Assembly: GCF_021732705.1 (NCBI RefSeq)
Contig: NZ_JAKFUM010000002.1
Coordinates: 124,001 to 188,000, forward strand
DNA: 64,000 nucleotides
Direction: 5' to 3'
DNA from: Nevskia sp.
GTDB taxonomy: Bacteria; Pseudomonadota; Gammaproteobacteria; Nevskiales; Nevskiaceae
A program made the position numbers and the translations under genes. The notes beneath the pieces were generated by a model. The model saw nothing but the letters and a program-made list of their open reading frames with translations. It was not told the DNA's origin and ran no database searches. Every line of letters begins with the position of its first letter. The stretch's first letter is position 1. Below are positions 47,737 through 57,907 of the stretch, in pieces.

Positions 47737-50736
47737 ATGAGCAAGCACAGATGGGCTCGCACGGCGAGTCGGGGCAGCGCGTTCGTCGCGCTTGCATCCA
47801 TTGCATCGCCTGCGCTGCATGCGCAGGAAGGCGCACCGGCAGCGCCTGCGGCGCCAGGTGAAGTCAAGGCACTGAATGAAGTCACGGTCACCGGTTCGCG
47901 CATCAAGCGCGACGGTTTCGTGTCGCCGACTCCATTGACGGTGATCAAGGCCGAGGACATCAAGGCCAGCGGCGCGACCACGATCGGCGAACTGCTGACC
48001 AACACGTCGCAGCTCGCATCGACGTTCACGCTGTCGAACTCCAATCGGTTCATCGGCACGGCCGGTCTGAACCTGCTCGACCTGCGCAACCTCGGCACCT
48101 CGCGCACGCTGGTGCTGGTCAACGGTCGTCGCCATGTCGGCGGCTCGGCCGGCGACACCGCCGTCGACGTCAACACGATTCCGATCGAACTGATCGAACG
48201 CGTCGAAATCATCACCGGCGGTGCCTCGGCCATTTACGGTGCCGATGCCGTCACCGGCGTCGTCAACTTCATCCTGAAGGACAGCTTCAGCGGCTTCACG
48301 GCGCGCGCGCAGTCCGGCAAGGCGGACGACAGCGACTTCTCCCGTACCCTGTTCGGCTTCACCGCCGGCCGCAATTTCGATGGCGATCGCGGCAATGCCG
48401 TCGTCTCGTTCGAAACCACGCAGCAGGATCGCCTGGTTGCCACCGAGCGCAAGTCGACGCGGATCCAGACCACGACCATCGTGCGTCCGAACGATCCGTT
48501 CAACACCCAGTACATCGGCCTGAACGGCGGCAACTACGCGATCACCGCGGGCGGTCGCTTCACGACCACCAACAGTGCCACCACCGGCACGCCGTACGTG
48601 TTCAATCCGGATGGTTCGGTCCGCCTGCAGAACATCGGCAACCTGGCCGATGGCACCCGCTCCGTCGCCGGCACCAACTGCCTGAACTGCGACTATTTCG
48701 ACAGCCGTCGTCATACCGACCTGCAGCCGGACTTCGACACGTACAACTTCAACACGGTGTTCAGCTACAAGCTGACCGACTACGCCCGTGTCTTCACTGA
48801 AGCCAAGTACTCGCGCAACAAGGTCTTCACCCTGACGCAGCCGGCCTTCAATGCCGGCAACTCGGCCCCGGCCAGCAACAGCCGCCCGATCCGCATCGCG
48901 TCGGACAACGCCTACATCGGCGCTGACCTGCGGCAGATCCTGACGGCGAACAACCTGAGCTTCATCAACGTCACGCGCCTGAACTTCGACGCCGGCTTCC
49001 GCGGCGAAGACATCTCGCGCGAGACCAGCCGACTGGTCGTCGGTGTCGACGGTACGCTGTGGGACAAGTGGGACTACACGCTGTCCGGCAACTACGGTCG
49101 CCTGTCCGAGCGTCGTGACAACCTCAACAATCGCATCAACGACCGCTTCTTCCTGTCGACCGATGCCGTGCGCAACTCGGCGGGCCAGATCGTCTGCCGC
49201 GCCACGATCGACCCGAACGCGGTCGTTCCGGGCACGCAGGCCGCGAACGGCACCGGTGGTCGTCGTCCGTCGCAGAACGACATCAACGGTTGCGTGCCAA
49301 CCACGGTGTTTGGCGACGGCCGGCTTGATCCTCGCGCAGCCGCCTACTTCAACAGCCGCGCGTTGTCGTCATCGACGGTCGAGCAGGGCGTGTTGAGCGG
49401 CTCGTTCGGCACCAACGACCTGATCGACCTGTGGGGCGCCGGCTCGATCGGCACCGCCGCAGGCTTCGAGTTCCGCAACGAAAAGAGCGTGCAGACCACC
49501 GACTCGCTCGCTGCCACCGGTGCCACGTTCCTGAACGTGATCCCGGGCTCGGGCGGCAACTACAACGTCGCGGAAGGCTTCGCCGAAGTCGACGTGCCGC
49601 TGCTGAAGGATCTGCCGCTGATCAAGTCGCTGAACGCGAACGCCGCAGCCCGTTACGCCGACTACAACACCATCGGCTCGACGCTGGCCTACAAGTTCAC
49701 GCTCGACTGGACCGTGACCGAAGACGCGCTGTTCCGCGGTTCGTATTCCCGCGCACTGCGTGCTCCGAACATCGGCGAACTGTTCTCGCCGCAGAGCCAG
49801 AACTTCTTCGCGATCAACGATCCGTGCTCGCAGCAGTTCCGCACCACGGCACCGAACCGCGCCGTGCGTGATGCCAACTGCGCCGCGCTCGGCATTCCGG
49901 CGAACTACGTGTCGACCGTCACCGCGACCCGTCAGGGCGTGTCGGGCGGCAACCCGGACCTCGACCGCGAACGCAGCACGGCGTACACCGCCGGTCTGGT
50001 GCTGACGCCGCGCTACATCAAGAACTTCGGCGTGTCGATCGACTACTGGTCGATCCAGATCGATGACGTCATCAACTCGACGAGCGGCCAGCAGATTGCC
50101 AACCGTTGCGTCGACGCTGCCGGCGGCATCAACAACGAGTTCTGCGGCCGCGCCCAGCGTGCGCCGGGCACCGATCCGAACCAGCCGTACGAGATCATCT
50201 TCATCACGCAGACCTTGCAGAACCTGACGAAGCTGAAGGCTCGCGGCATCGACCTGAACGTCAACTACACGACGCCGGTTCCGTATGTCGGCGGCAGCCT
50301 GTTCCTGACCGCCACCGGCACCCGCCTGCTCGAACGCCGCTTCTTCCCGTTCCAGGGCGAGAACTCGAGCGAGCAGTACAACGGCCTGCTCGGCGATCCG
50401 GAATGGGATTTCCAGTTCAGCGCGACCTATCGCCTGAAGCCGGTCCGTTTCCGTGCCAACGTGCATCTGCTGGATGACCAGATCATCGGTCCGACCACGC
50501 GTGCCTCGTTCAACGCGAACCAGAACCAGCGCAATCCGATCTTCACCGGCGTCAAGATCTACACCGACTTCAACGTCGCGTACGAGATCACCAAGAACCT
50601 CGAGTTCTACACCGGCATCAACAATGCCTTCGAGGAAAATGGTCCGCTCGGCCAGGTCGGCAATGGCGCCGGTTCGGCGATCTTCGACAACATCGGCCGT
50701 TACTACTACGGCGGCATCAACGTGAAGTTCAAGTAA
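47737..50736 (+). CDS. TonB-dependent receptor, large Caulobacter/Xanthomonas-type
   Basis: A 999-residue outer-membrane receptor. The signal peptide ends about ALHA|QEGAPAAP. A TonB-box-like ALNEVTVTGSRIKRDG follows. The plug has LLNTSQLAST, RTLVLVNGRRHVGG, VDVNTIPIELIERVEIITGG and ASAIYGADAVTGVVN. The barrel ends GGINVKFK. The RIKR after the TonB box and the ASAIYGADAVTGVVN block define the large receptor group abundant in Caulobacter, Xanthomonas and sphingomonads, often for sugars or aromatics. Four Cys sit in extracellular loops. Substrate unknown. Confidence 0.92.
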   Translation: MSKHRWARTASRGSAFVALASIASPALHAQEGAPAAPAAPGEVKALNEVTVTGSRIKRDGFVSPTPLTVIKAEDIKASGATTIGELLTNTSQLASTFTLSNSNRFIGTAGLNLLDLRNLGTSRTLVLVNGRRHVGGSAGDTAVDVNTIPIELIERVEIITGGASAIYGADAVTGVVNFILKDSFSGFTARAQSGKADDSDFSRTLFGFTAGRNFDGDRGNAVVSFETTQQDRLVATERKSTRIQTTTIVRPNDPFNTQYIGLNGGNYAITAGGRFTTTNSATTGTPYVFNPDGSVRLQNIGNLADGTRSVAGTNCLNCDYFDSRRHTDLQPDFDTYNFNTVFSYKLTDYARVFTEAKYSRNKVFTLTQPAFNAGNSAPASNSRPIRIASDNAYIGADLRQILTANNLSFINVTRLNFDAGFRGEDISRETSRLVVGVDGTLWDKWDYTLSGNYGRLSERRDNLNNRINDRFFLSTDAVRNSAGQIVCRATIDPNAVVPGTQAANGTGGRRPSQNDINGCVPTTVFGDGRLDPRAAAYFNSRALSSSTVEQGVLSGSFGTNDLIDLWGAGSIGTAAGFEFRNEKSVQTTDSLAATGATFLNVIPGSGGNYNVAEGFAEVDVPLLKDLPLIKSLNANAAARYADYNTIGSTLAYKFTLDWTVTEDALFRGSYSRALRAPNIGELFSPQSQNFFAINDPCSQQFRTTAPNRAVRDANCAALGIPANYVSTVTATRQGVSGGNPDLDRERSTAYTAGLVLTPRYIKNFGVSIDYWSIQIDDVINSTSGQQIANRCVDAAGGINNEFCGRAQRAPGTDPNQPYEIIFITQTLQNLTKLKARGIDLNVNYTTPVPYVGGSLFLTATGTRLLERRFFPFQGENSSEQYNGLLGDPEWDFQFSATYRLKPVRFRANVHLLDDQIIGPTTRASFNANQNQRNPIFTGVKIYTDFNVAYEITKNLEFYTGINNAFEENGPLGQVGNGAGSAIFDNIGRYYYGGINVKFK

Positions 50737-50760
50737 GCCTCGGCGCTTACCGCAGCACGA

Positions 50761-50786
50761 AAAAGCCCGGCATTGCCGGGCTTTTT
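50761..50786. terminator. Bidirectional Rho-independent terminator
   Basis: An 11-bp stem AAAAGCCCGGC / GCCGGGCTTTT with a three-base loop. T-runs flank it on both strands, so it serves the receptor gene (+) and the aldolase-like gene (-), which ends at 50811. Confidence 0.93.
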
Positions 50787-50810
50787 CTTGGGCGCTCGGT
50801 ATCGAACGCG

Positions 50811-51599
50811 TCAGTCGCGGTACGACGGATCGATCCGGTCGAGCTTGCGCAGCAGCCCCGGCCAGACGAGGCCGGCGCCCAGACCCTTCGTCACCTGCGC
50901 CAACTGCGCCTTGGCACCGTCGAGGATCGGCTGCGGAATCCGGATCAGCTCGCCGCCGCCGGCTTGTGCCTTGATCTGGATCGCGCAGGCGCTTTCGAAG
51001 ATGTACATCGACAGCCAGGCCTCGGCCGGCGAGCTGCCAACGGTCAGCAGGCCGTGGTTGCGCAGCATCAGGAAAGTGTTGTGGCCGAGATCGCGGACCA
51101 GCCGCGGCTTCTCATCATCGTTCAGCGCCACGCCTTCGTAGTCGTGATACGCAAGGCCGGCCTGCACGAAGATCGACTGCTGCGAGATCGGCAGGAAGCC
51201 CTCCTTCTGCGCCGAGACCGCGATGCCGTTCGCCGAGTGCACGTGCAGCACGCACTGCGCGTCGGCGCGGGCAGCGTGGATCGCGCTGTGGATGGTGAAG
51301 CCGGCCGGATTGACCGGGAACGGCGAGTCCATGACCTTGCGGCCGTCGAGATCGATCTTGACCAGGCTCGACGCGGTGATCTCGTCGAACAGGAAGCCGT
51401 ACGGGTTGATCAGGAAGTGGTGATCGTCACGGCCCGGCGCCGACGGCACCTTGGCCGAGATGTGGGTGAACACGAGGTCTGACCAGCCGAACAGCGCGAC
51501 CAGCCGGTAGGCGGCAGCAAGATCGACTCTCAGCGCCCATTCCTCCGGCGACACCTGGTCGCGGACACTGGGAATCTGCAGCTTTTCGTGGGCAGTCAT
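50811..51599 (-). CDS. Class II aldolase/adducin-family protein
   Basis: A 262-residue protein with the class II aldolase fold. Zinc ligands are seen in LHVHSANGIAVS and the His of LMLRNHGLLTVG; DHHFLINPYGFLFDEITASSLVKIDLDG is the conserved N-terminal block. The ATG at 51599 follows a GAGGAG site eight bases away; longer starts lack one. Families of this fold cleave or isomerise sugar phosphates, but this adducin-like subgroup is mostly uncharacterised. It lies downstream of the aminotransferase on the same strand, with a terminator between. Confidence 0.88.
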   Translation of the reverse strand: MTAHEKLQIPSVRDQVSPEEWALRVDLAAAYRLVALFGWSDLVFTHISAKVPSAPGRDDHHFLINPYGFLFDEITASSLVKIDLDGRKVMDSPFPVNPAGFTIHSAIHAARADAQCVLHVHSANGIAVSAQKEGFLPISQQSIFVQAGLAYHDYEGVALNDDEKPRLVRDLGHNTFLMLRNHGLLTVGSSPAEAWLSMYIFESACAIQIKAQAGGGELIRIPQPILDGAKAQLAQVTKGLGAGLVWPGLLRKLDRIDPSYRD

Positions 51600-51659
51600 C
51601 GGGGTCTCCTCGGTCGTGGCCATGGCGGCTCTGGTCAGCGCAGACGATGCCACGCGGCC

Positions 51660-51696
51660 AACAAAAAAGGCAGCGCGGGAGGACCGCGCTGCCTTT
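51660..51696 (-). terminator. Rho-independent terminator of the aminotransferase gene
   Basis: 13-bp arms AAAGGCAGCGCGG / CCGCGCTGCCTTT with a five-base loop; leftward the stem ends in six T residues. It lies 84 bases after the aminotransferase stop. Confidence 0.92.
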
Positions 51697-51779
51697 CGCT
51701 TGCCTGCTCGAATCCGTTCGCCGCAGGTCGGGCTTCCGCCGGACCCGCGAACGCTCGGATCAGCCGGCCCGCCGCTCGC

Positions 51780-52976
51780 TCAAACCGTTTCGAGCGTCGC
51801 CGTCGCGACCCGGCTGCGGCCGCTGATCGCGGCAAGCGCGTTCAGCACCCGTTCGACATGCTGCTCGCTGCAGCTCTGACCCATCAGGCCGATGCGCCAG
51901 ACCTTGCCGGCGAAATCGCCGAGGCCGCCGCCGATCTCGACCCCGAACTCGTTCAGCAGACGGCCGCGACCGGCGGCGTCGTCGATCCCTTCCGGAATCC
52001 AGACCGAGTTCAGCTGCGGCAGGCGCTCGCCTTCCGGCACCACATAGCGGAAGCCCAGCGCTTCGAGCCCGTCGGCCAGCTGCTTGTGCACGCGCGCATG
52101 CCGCGCCCAGCTCGCTTCGAGGCCTTCCTCGTGCAGGATCAGCAGCGATTCATGCAGGCCGAACAGGGCGTTGACCGGTGCCGTGTGGTGATAAGTGCGC
52201 CGCGCGGTGGAGTTGCCGCCGCTGCCCCAGTAGCTCATCACCAGCGCCAGATCCTGGAACCACGAGACGACCGGCGTCTTGCGCGCCTTCACGCGCTCGA
52301 CCGCCCGCGACGAGTAGCTGACCGGCGACAGGCCCGGCGGCGCCGACAGGCACTTCTGCGTCGCGCTGTACACGGCGTCGATGCCCCAGGCATCGACTTC
52401 CAGCGGCACGCCGGCGAGCGAGGTCACGGCATCGCACAGCGACAGCGCACCGTACTGATGGGCCAGCGCGCTGAGCGCCTTGGCATCGGACAGCGCGCCG
52501 GTCGAGGTTTCCGCCTGCACGAACGCGACGACGCGAGTGCCCGGATTGGCCTTCAGCGCCGCTTCGACACCTTCCAGATCGACGGCACGGCCCCACGGCG
52601 TGGCGACCTTCACCACCTTGGCACCGGCACGCTCGGCCATGCTGACCATGCGGCCGCCGAAGACGCCGTTGACGCAGATGATGATGGTGTCGCCCGGCTC
52701 GACCAGGTTGATGACGCTGGTCTCCATGCCGATCGAGCCCGGTGCCGAGATCGCGAACGTCAGATCGTTCTCGGTGCGGAAGGTCGCGCGCAGCAGCAGC
52801 TTGATCTCGTCCATCAGCCGGACGAATTCCGGATCGAGGTGGCCGATGGTGTTCTGCGCCATCGCGGCCAGCACGCGCGGGTGGACATCGGACGGGCCCG
52901 GACCCATCAGGACCCGTTTCGGGGCCGAAAACGCGCCGACCGAGGCCAACACGCCACTGCGGGCGGCGGCGCTCAT
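51780..52976 (-). CDS. Alanine/serine-glyoxylate aminotransferase family protein
   Basis: A 398-residue PLP enzyme of aminotransferase class V. LMGPGPSDVHPRVLAAM and IGHLDPEFVRLMDEIK are the family N-terminus. SAPGSIGMETSVINLVEPGD contacts the cofactor phosphate, and the PLP Lys is in YSATQKCLSAPPGL. Relatives transfer amino groups to glyoxylate from Ala, Ser or (S)-ureidoglycine (PucG). The Gln-Lys-Cys context does not decide between them. No purine-catabolic genes are adjacent. Confidence 0.9.
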   Translation of the reverse strand: MSAAARSGVLASVGAFSAPKRVLMGPGPSDVHPRVLAAMAQNTIGHLDPEFVRLMDEIKLLLRATFRTENDLTFAISAPGSIGMETSVINLVEPGDTIIICVNGVFGGRMVSMAERAGAKVVKVATPWGRAVDLEGVEAALKANPGTRVVAFVQAETSTGALSDAKALSALAHQYGALSLCDAVTSLAGVPLEVDAWGIDAVYSATQKCLSAPPGLSPVSYSSRAVERVKARKTPVVSWFQDLALVMSYWGSGGNSTARRTYHHTAPVNALFGLHESLLILHEEGLEASWARHARVHKQLADGLEALGFRYVVPEGERLPQLNSVWIPEGIDDAAGRGRLLNEFGVEIGGGLGDFAGKVWRIGLMGQSCSEQHVERVLNALAAISGRSRVATATLETV

Positions 52977-53396
52977 GACGCGCGCTCCGAACGCGGCAAC
53001 GAGCGGGAAAGCGGCTGCGACGCCGCAAGGTTCAGTGAGGACAAGGCGTTGGCGCGCATCGGATACCTGCCGGTGGTAGTGGAATCCCGTGCATCTGGAA
53101 CAGGCTGCTGCCGATACTCGCGTCTACCGTCTCGTCTCGACGCCGCGGCACTGAGGCCTGCTGACACATGCTGCATATATGCTTTTATTAGCCGAAAGCC
53201 GAGGTCAAAACGGCGACCGGCACTGCAGTACAAGCCTCAGGCGCTTTCGCGTCAAGGGTTTTGCAACTGTCGGGGTCTGTCGCAATCGGCTGTAGGACAG
53301 CCGATGGCTGTCGTGAAGGCCGCATCTTGCCGCTTGGAAAGCCCGCAGCCATGCGGCATCGTCGCAGCATCTCCGACCTCGATCCGGTGCCGTTCG
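52977..53396. other. Divergent spacer, aminotransferase / DUF2461
   Basis: About 420 bases with no supported gene. A 10-bp palindrome GCATATATGC lies at 53173-53182 in a short AT-rich patch and probably belongs to the promoter of the leftward aminotransferase. Short open frames here lack family features. Confidence 0.4.
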
Positions 53397-54134
53397 ATGG
53401 CGAAAGCCCAGCCGTATTTCACTCCGAAGTCCCTCGCCTTCCTGCGCGATCTCGCGGCCAACAACAACCGCGCGTGGTTCACCGCGAACAAGGCCGAATA
53501 CGAGCAGCACGTGAAGCTGCCGTTCCTGCGGCTGATCGGCGATCTCGATGCGCCGCTGAAGGAACTGAGCGGGCATTACGTGGCGAACCCGAAGCCGGTC
53601 GGCGGCTCGATGTTCCGGATCTACCGCGATACCCGCTTCGCGGCCGACAAGACGCCGTACAAGCCCTGGGCGGGCGCCAGCTTCTACCATCAGGCCACGC
53701 GTGCGGTGACGCGCGGCGGCGACGCCGATCAGGGCACGATGGGTCGGCTCGATGCACCCGGCTTCTACCTGCATCTGGAGCCCGGCGGCACCTTCGTCGG
53801 CGGCGGGCTGTGGCATCCGCAGCCGGAAACGCTGAAGCGCATCCGCGCCTATCTGCTGAACAACCCGGCGAGCTGGAAAGCGGCCACGCGCTCGGCCGCG
53901 TTCAGGAAGACCTTCGGCACCTTGGGCGGCGACAGCATGAAGCGCGTGCCGCTCGGCTTCGACCCGGCGCACGAGCTGATCGACGACATCAAGCGCAAGG
54001 ATTTCGTCTGCTCCGCACCCCTGGCCGACGAGGCGCTGTTCGCGCCGGACCTGCCGAAGACGATCATCAAGCACTTCAAGCTCGCCAGCCCGCTGATCGA
54101 CTGGCTGTGCGGCGCACTGGACCTGGATTTCTGA
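53397..54134 (+). CDS. DUF2461 (TIGR02453) protein
   Basis: A 245-residue cytosolic protein. FLRDLAANNNRAWFTANKAEYEQ, FRIYRDTRFAADKTPYKPWAGASF and PGFYLHLEPGGTFVGGGLWHP are the conserved family blocks. DUF2461 has no established biochemical function. The ATG at 53397 starts MAKAQPYFTPKSLAFL; the frame remains open far upstream on this strand only because the opposite aminotransferase gene lacks stops in it. Convergent with cysG. Confidence 0.88.
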   Translation: MAKAQPYFTPKSLAFLRDLAANNNRAWFTANKAEYEQHVKLPFLRLIGDLDAPLKELSGHYVANPKPVGGSMFRIYRDTRFAADKTPYKPWAGASFYHQATRAVTRGGDADQGTMGRLDAPGFYLHLEPGGTFVGGGLWHPQPETLKRIRAYLLNNPASWKAATRSAAFRKTFGTLGGDSMKRVPLGFDPAHELIDDIKRKDFVCSAPLADEALFAPDLPKTIIKHFKLASPLIDWLCGALDLDF

Positions 54135-54143
54135 ACCGCCGAG

Positions 54144-54179
54144 GCCGCCGCCGCAGACCGTGATTCAGTCGGCGGCGGC
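54144..54179. terminator. GC-rich hairpin between convergent genes
   Basis: Arms GCCGCCGCC / GGCGGCGGC with an 18-base loop between the DUF2461 and cysG stops. It has no T-run; termination by this element is uncertain. Confidence 0.35.
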
Positions 54180-54184
54180 AGCGC

Positions 54185-55576
54185 TCACCGCCACGCCAGC
54201 CGATCGCGCAGCGTCACCACTTCGCCGACGATGACCATGCTGGCGCCCTTGACCCCGGCGGCGATCACCTCGGCCGGCAGGGTCGCCAAGGTGCCGGTCA
54301 GCACGCGCTGCTTTGCCGAAGTGCCTTCCTCGATCAGCGCGACCGGCCAGTCGCCCGGCAGACCGTGCTCGATCAACTTGGCGCACAGCATCGGCAGCGA
54401 GCCGAGGCCCATGTAGATCGCGAGGGTCTGGCCGGGCCGGGCCAGTGCGTCCCACGGCAAGGTCAGCTGGCCGTCGGCGCGTGGGTGGCCGGTGACGAAG
54501 ATGCAGGCCTGGGCGTAGTCGCGGTGGGTCAGCGGGATGCCGGCGTAGGTCGAGCAGCCGCTGGCGGCGGTGATGCCGGGCACGACCTGGAACGGAATCC
54601 CGGCCTGCGCCAGCCGTTCGATCTCCTCGCCGCCGCGGCCGAAGATGAACGGATCGCCGCCCTTGAGGCGCAGCACGCGCTTGCCCTGCCGCGCGAGGCG
54701 GACCAGTTCCTCGTTGATCTCGTCCTGCGGCACCGTGTGCTGGTTGCGCCGCTTGCCGACGAAGATGCGCTCGGCATCGCGCCGCACCAGATCGAGGATG
54801 CCCTGCCCGAGCAGCCGGTCGTACAGCACGACATCGGCCTGCTGCATCAGGCGCAGCGCGCGAAACGTCAGCAGATCCGGATCGCCCGGCCCGGCGCCGA
54901 CCAGATAGACCTCGCCGAGCGGGGTGTCATCGGCCAGCAACTGATCGAGCACGGCGTCGGCCGCCGCGGTGTCGCCGCGCAGCACGGCTTCGGCGCCGGC
55001 GCTGTCGAGGAAACGTTCCCACAGCGCACGCCGGGCCGGGGTGGCGAGCACGGCCTTGACCTGGTCGCGCCGGCTCTGGGTGTAGGCGGCGAGGTCGCCG
55101 TAGGTCTGCGGCAGCGCCGCTTCCAGCCGCTCGCGCAGCCGCCGGGCCAGCACCGGCGCGGCACCGCCGGTGGAGATCGCGACGGTCAGCGGCGGGCGTT
55201 CGATGATCGCCGGCGTGATGAAGGTGCTCGGTTCCGGGTCATCGACGACGTTGACCGGGATGTTGCGCGACCGCGCCTCGGCCGCCACCTGCCGATTCAG
55301 TGTCTGGTCGTCGGTGGCCGCGATCACGAGCCGCGCGCCGTCGAGCTGTTGCGGCTCGAAGGCCTCGGCGAGATGGCGCACGCGGCCGGCTGACGCGAGT
55401 GCGGCGACTTCCGGATTCAGCTCGCGCGCGACGACGTCGGCCTGCGGCCCGGCCTTCAGCAGCAGGCGCAGCTTGCGCGCGGCGATCTCGCCGCCGCCGA
55501 CGACGACGATGCGGGCATCGTCCAGCCGCAGCGTGATCGGGAAATAGCGCGGCGTGGCGTCGACGGAATCGGTCAT
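54185..55576 (-). CDS. cysG: Siroheme synthase (multifunctional)
   Basis: A 463-residue fusion making siroheme from uroporphyrinogen III. The N-terminal dehydrogenase/ferrochelatase part (about 1-215) has ARIVVVGGGEIAARKLRLLL and NVVDDPEPSTFITPAI. The C-terminal SUMT methyltransferase part (about 217-460) has VYLVGAGPGDPDLLTFRALR, GKRRNQHTVPQDEINEELV and LRLKGGDPFIFGRGGEEI. It supplies siroheme to the nitrite/sulfite reductase at 57908. Confidence 0.97.
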   Translation of the reverse strand: MTDSVDATPRYFPITLRLDDARIVVVGGGEIAARKLRLLLKAGPQADVVARELNPEVAALASAGRVRHLAEAFEPQQLDGARLVIAATDDQTLNRQVAAEARSRNIPVNVVDDPEPSTFITPAIIERPPLTVAISTGGAAPVLARRLRERLEAALPQTYGDLAAYTQSRRDQVKAVLATPARRALWERFLDSAGAEAVLRGDTAAADAVLDQLLADDTPLGEVYLVGAGPGDPDLLTFRALRLMQQADVVLYDRLLGQGILDLVRRDAERIFVGKRRNQHTVPQDEINEELVRLARQGKRVLRLKGGDPFIFGRGGEEIERLAQAGIPFQVVPGITAASGCSTYAGIPLTHRDYAQACIFVTGHPRADGQLTLPWDALARPGQTLAIYMGLGSLPMLCAKLIEHGLPGDWPVALIEEGTSAKQRVLTGTLATLPAEVIAAGVKGASMVIVGEVVTLRDRLAWR

Positions 55577-55766
55577 GGCGGCAGCAGTCGGAGAGCCGGA
55601 ATTCTGAGCGAATTTCGACGGCCGGGGAGCCGTTGGTCACTTCCGATCAAAATTACTTACATTGAATAACAAAATGCTTTTATAGTTCTTTATTGCATAA
55701 CTCGACGCGCCTACAGTGCCGCATCAAATCGCCAGCCCGTCGTTTTTCGAAAAAAAGGAATAAGCA

Positions 55767-55982
55767 ATGGTCATCCACGCCATCAACAGCCGCAACCAGC
55801 TGCAGGGTCGCATCGTCGAGATCGTGCTCGGCCCGGTGGTGTCCGAAGTCGATGTCGAAACCGACTCCGGCATCGTCACCTCGATCGTCACCACCCGTTC
55901 GATCCGCAATCTGAATCTGCAGGTCGGACAGGACGTGCTCGCGATCTTCAAGGCCACGGAAGTGATGATCGCCAAGATCTGA
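55767..55982 (+). CDS. mop: Molbindin (single MOP/TOBE domain)
   Basis: A 71-residue protein made of one MOP domain: SARNQ-like INSRNQLQGRIVEIVLG, then VTSIVTTRSIRNLNLQVGQDV and IFKATEVMIAKI. Such molbindins assemble as hexamers, bind molybdate or tungstate in the cytosol and buffer it. AGGAA before ATAAGCA-ATG is a fair ribosome site. The upstream 190 bases are AT-rich, unlike the surroundings. The C-terminal domain missing from ModC is of the same fold, so this protein may cover its sensing or storage function. Confidence 0.92.
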   Translation: MVIHAINSRNQLQGRIVEIVLGPVVSEVDVETDSGIVTSIVTTRSIRNLNLQVGQDVLAIFKATEVMIAKI

Positions 55983-56034
55983 CGGCGGCGTCCCGGCTCG
56001 AAACACGTTTGCAAGTGACGGAAAACATTCGCGC

Positions 56035-56646
56035 ATGTGCCTGATCATCCATCAACCCGAGGGCGCCGTGACGCCCGTGGCGCTGCTGCGCTCGGCGGCG
56101 GAATACAACCCGGACGGCTTCGGATTCATGGGTTTCGATCATGCCGGCCGCACGCGCATCGAGCGCTCCGGCGAGCAGGGGCTGGCGCTGGCCACGCGGC
56201 TGGCCGACGAGTTCGCCGGCCGCAACTGCGTGTTCCACTTTCGGCGCCGCACGCGCGGTTCGTCGAACGACGAGAACCTGCATCCGTTCAAGGTCGCGCC
56301 GGGGTTGTACCTGATGCACAACGGCACGGCGCGGGTCGAAATCCGCCTGGCCGGCCGCTCCGACACCTGGCATCTGGTCAACGACTACCTCGGGCCGTTC
56401 CTGAGCAGCCGGCGCCGGCTGATCTATGACCGCAGCTTCCGCCACATCCTCAATGCCTGGCTCGGGCCGCAGAACCGGATCGTGTTCCTCGACGAAAGCG
56501 AGGGCCGGATCGAACTGCTGCACCGCGCCGAAGGCCTCGAATGGAACGGCCTGTGGCTCAGCAACGCCCGCTGGGTCGATCGAGCGCTGCTGTCGCTCGA
56601 CGGCACCGACGGCGTCTACCGCGCGACGGACACGGCGTTCTGCTGA
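56035..56646 (+). CDS. Ntn-hydrolase-like protein, class II glutamine amidotransferase fold
   Basis: A 203-residue protein. It begins M-C-L-I-I-H, so removal of Met would expose Cys2 as the N-terminal nucleophile of class II amidotransferases. NPDGFGFMGFD, CVFHFRRRTRGSSNDENLHPF and YLMHNGTA match the glutaminase-domain order (Cys, R-x-x-T, N-G). No synthase domain is attached. It may be a stand-alone amidohydrolase; substrate unknown. It lies 52 bases after mop. Confidence 0.75.
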   Translation: MCLIIHQPEGAVTPVALLRSAAEYNPDGFGFMGFDHAGRTRIERSGEQGLALATRLADEFAGRNCVFHFRRRTRGSSNDENLHPFKVAPGLYLMHNGTARVEIRLAGRSDTWHLVNDYLGPFLSSRRRLIYDRSFRHILNAWLGPQNRIVFLDESEGRIELLHRAEGLEWNGLWLSNARWVDRALLSLDGTDGVYRATDTAFC

Positions 56647-56728
56647 TGCCTCCGGCGATGACAGTCCGCCGCGCTGCCGGCACCTGCAGGCCGATGCCCG
56701 GCCTGGCCGGCGATCACCTCCCTACTGA

Positions 56729-57757
<1,029 letters not shown>

Positions 57758-57805
57758 CGGAATCCGCGCCGGGCCTCGCAGTCGCCCGGCGAACGGCATC
57801 CAAGC

Positions 57806-57868
57806 TCCGGAAAGCACAGTGTTTTCCGGAAAGTTATTAGGATATTCCGGTTCACTGCAATTACAGTG
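57806..57868. promoter_or_regulatory. Inverted repeats upstream of nitrite/sulfite reductase
   Basis: TCCGGAAA-N9-TTTCCGGA at 57806-57830 and CACTG-N6-CAGTG at 57853-57868 frame an AT-rich patch (TTATTAGGATATTCC). The layout fits a regulated promoter for the reductase gene at 57908. CysB binding is a guess. Confidence 0.45.
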
Positions 57869-57907
57869 CGCACCCGCCAGCCACGGGCGGCCTGAGGGTG
57901 GACGTTC

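Noticed and set aside
51588-53396. Long N-terminal extension of the DUF2461 frame
   Set aside because: It runs antisense through the aminotransferase gene; the family start is the ATG at 53397.
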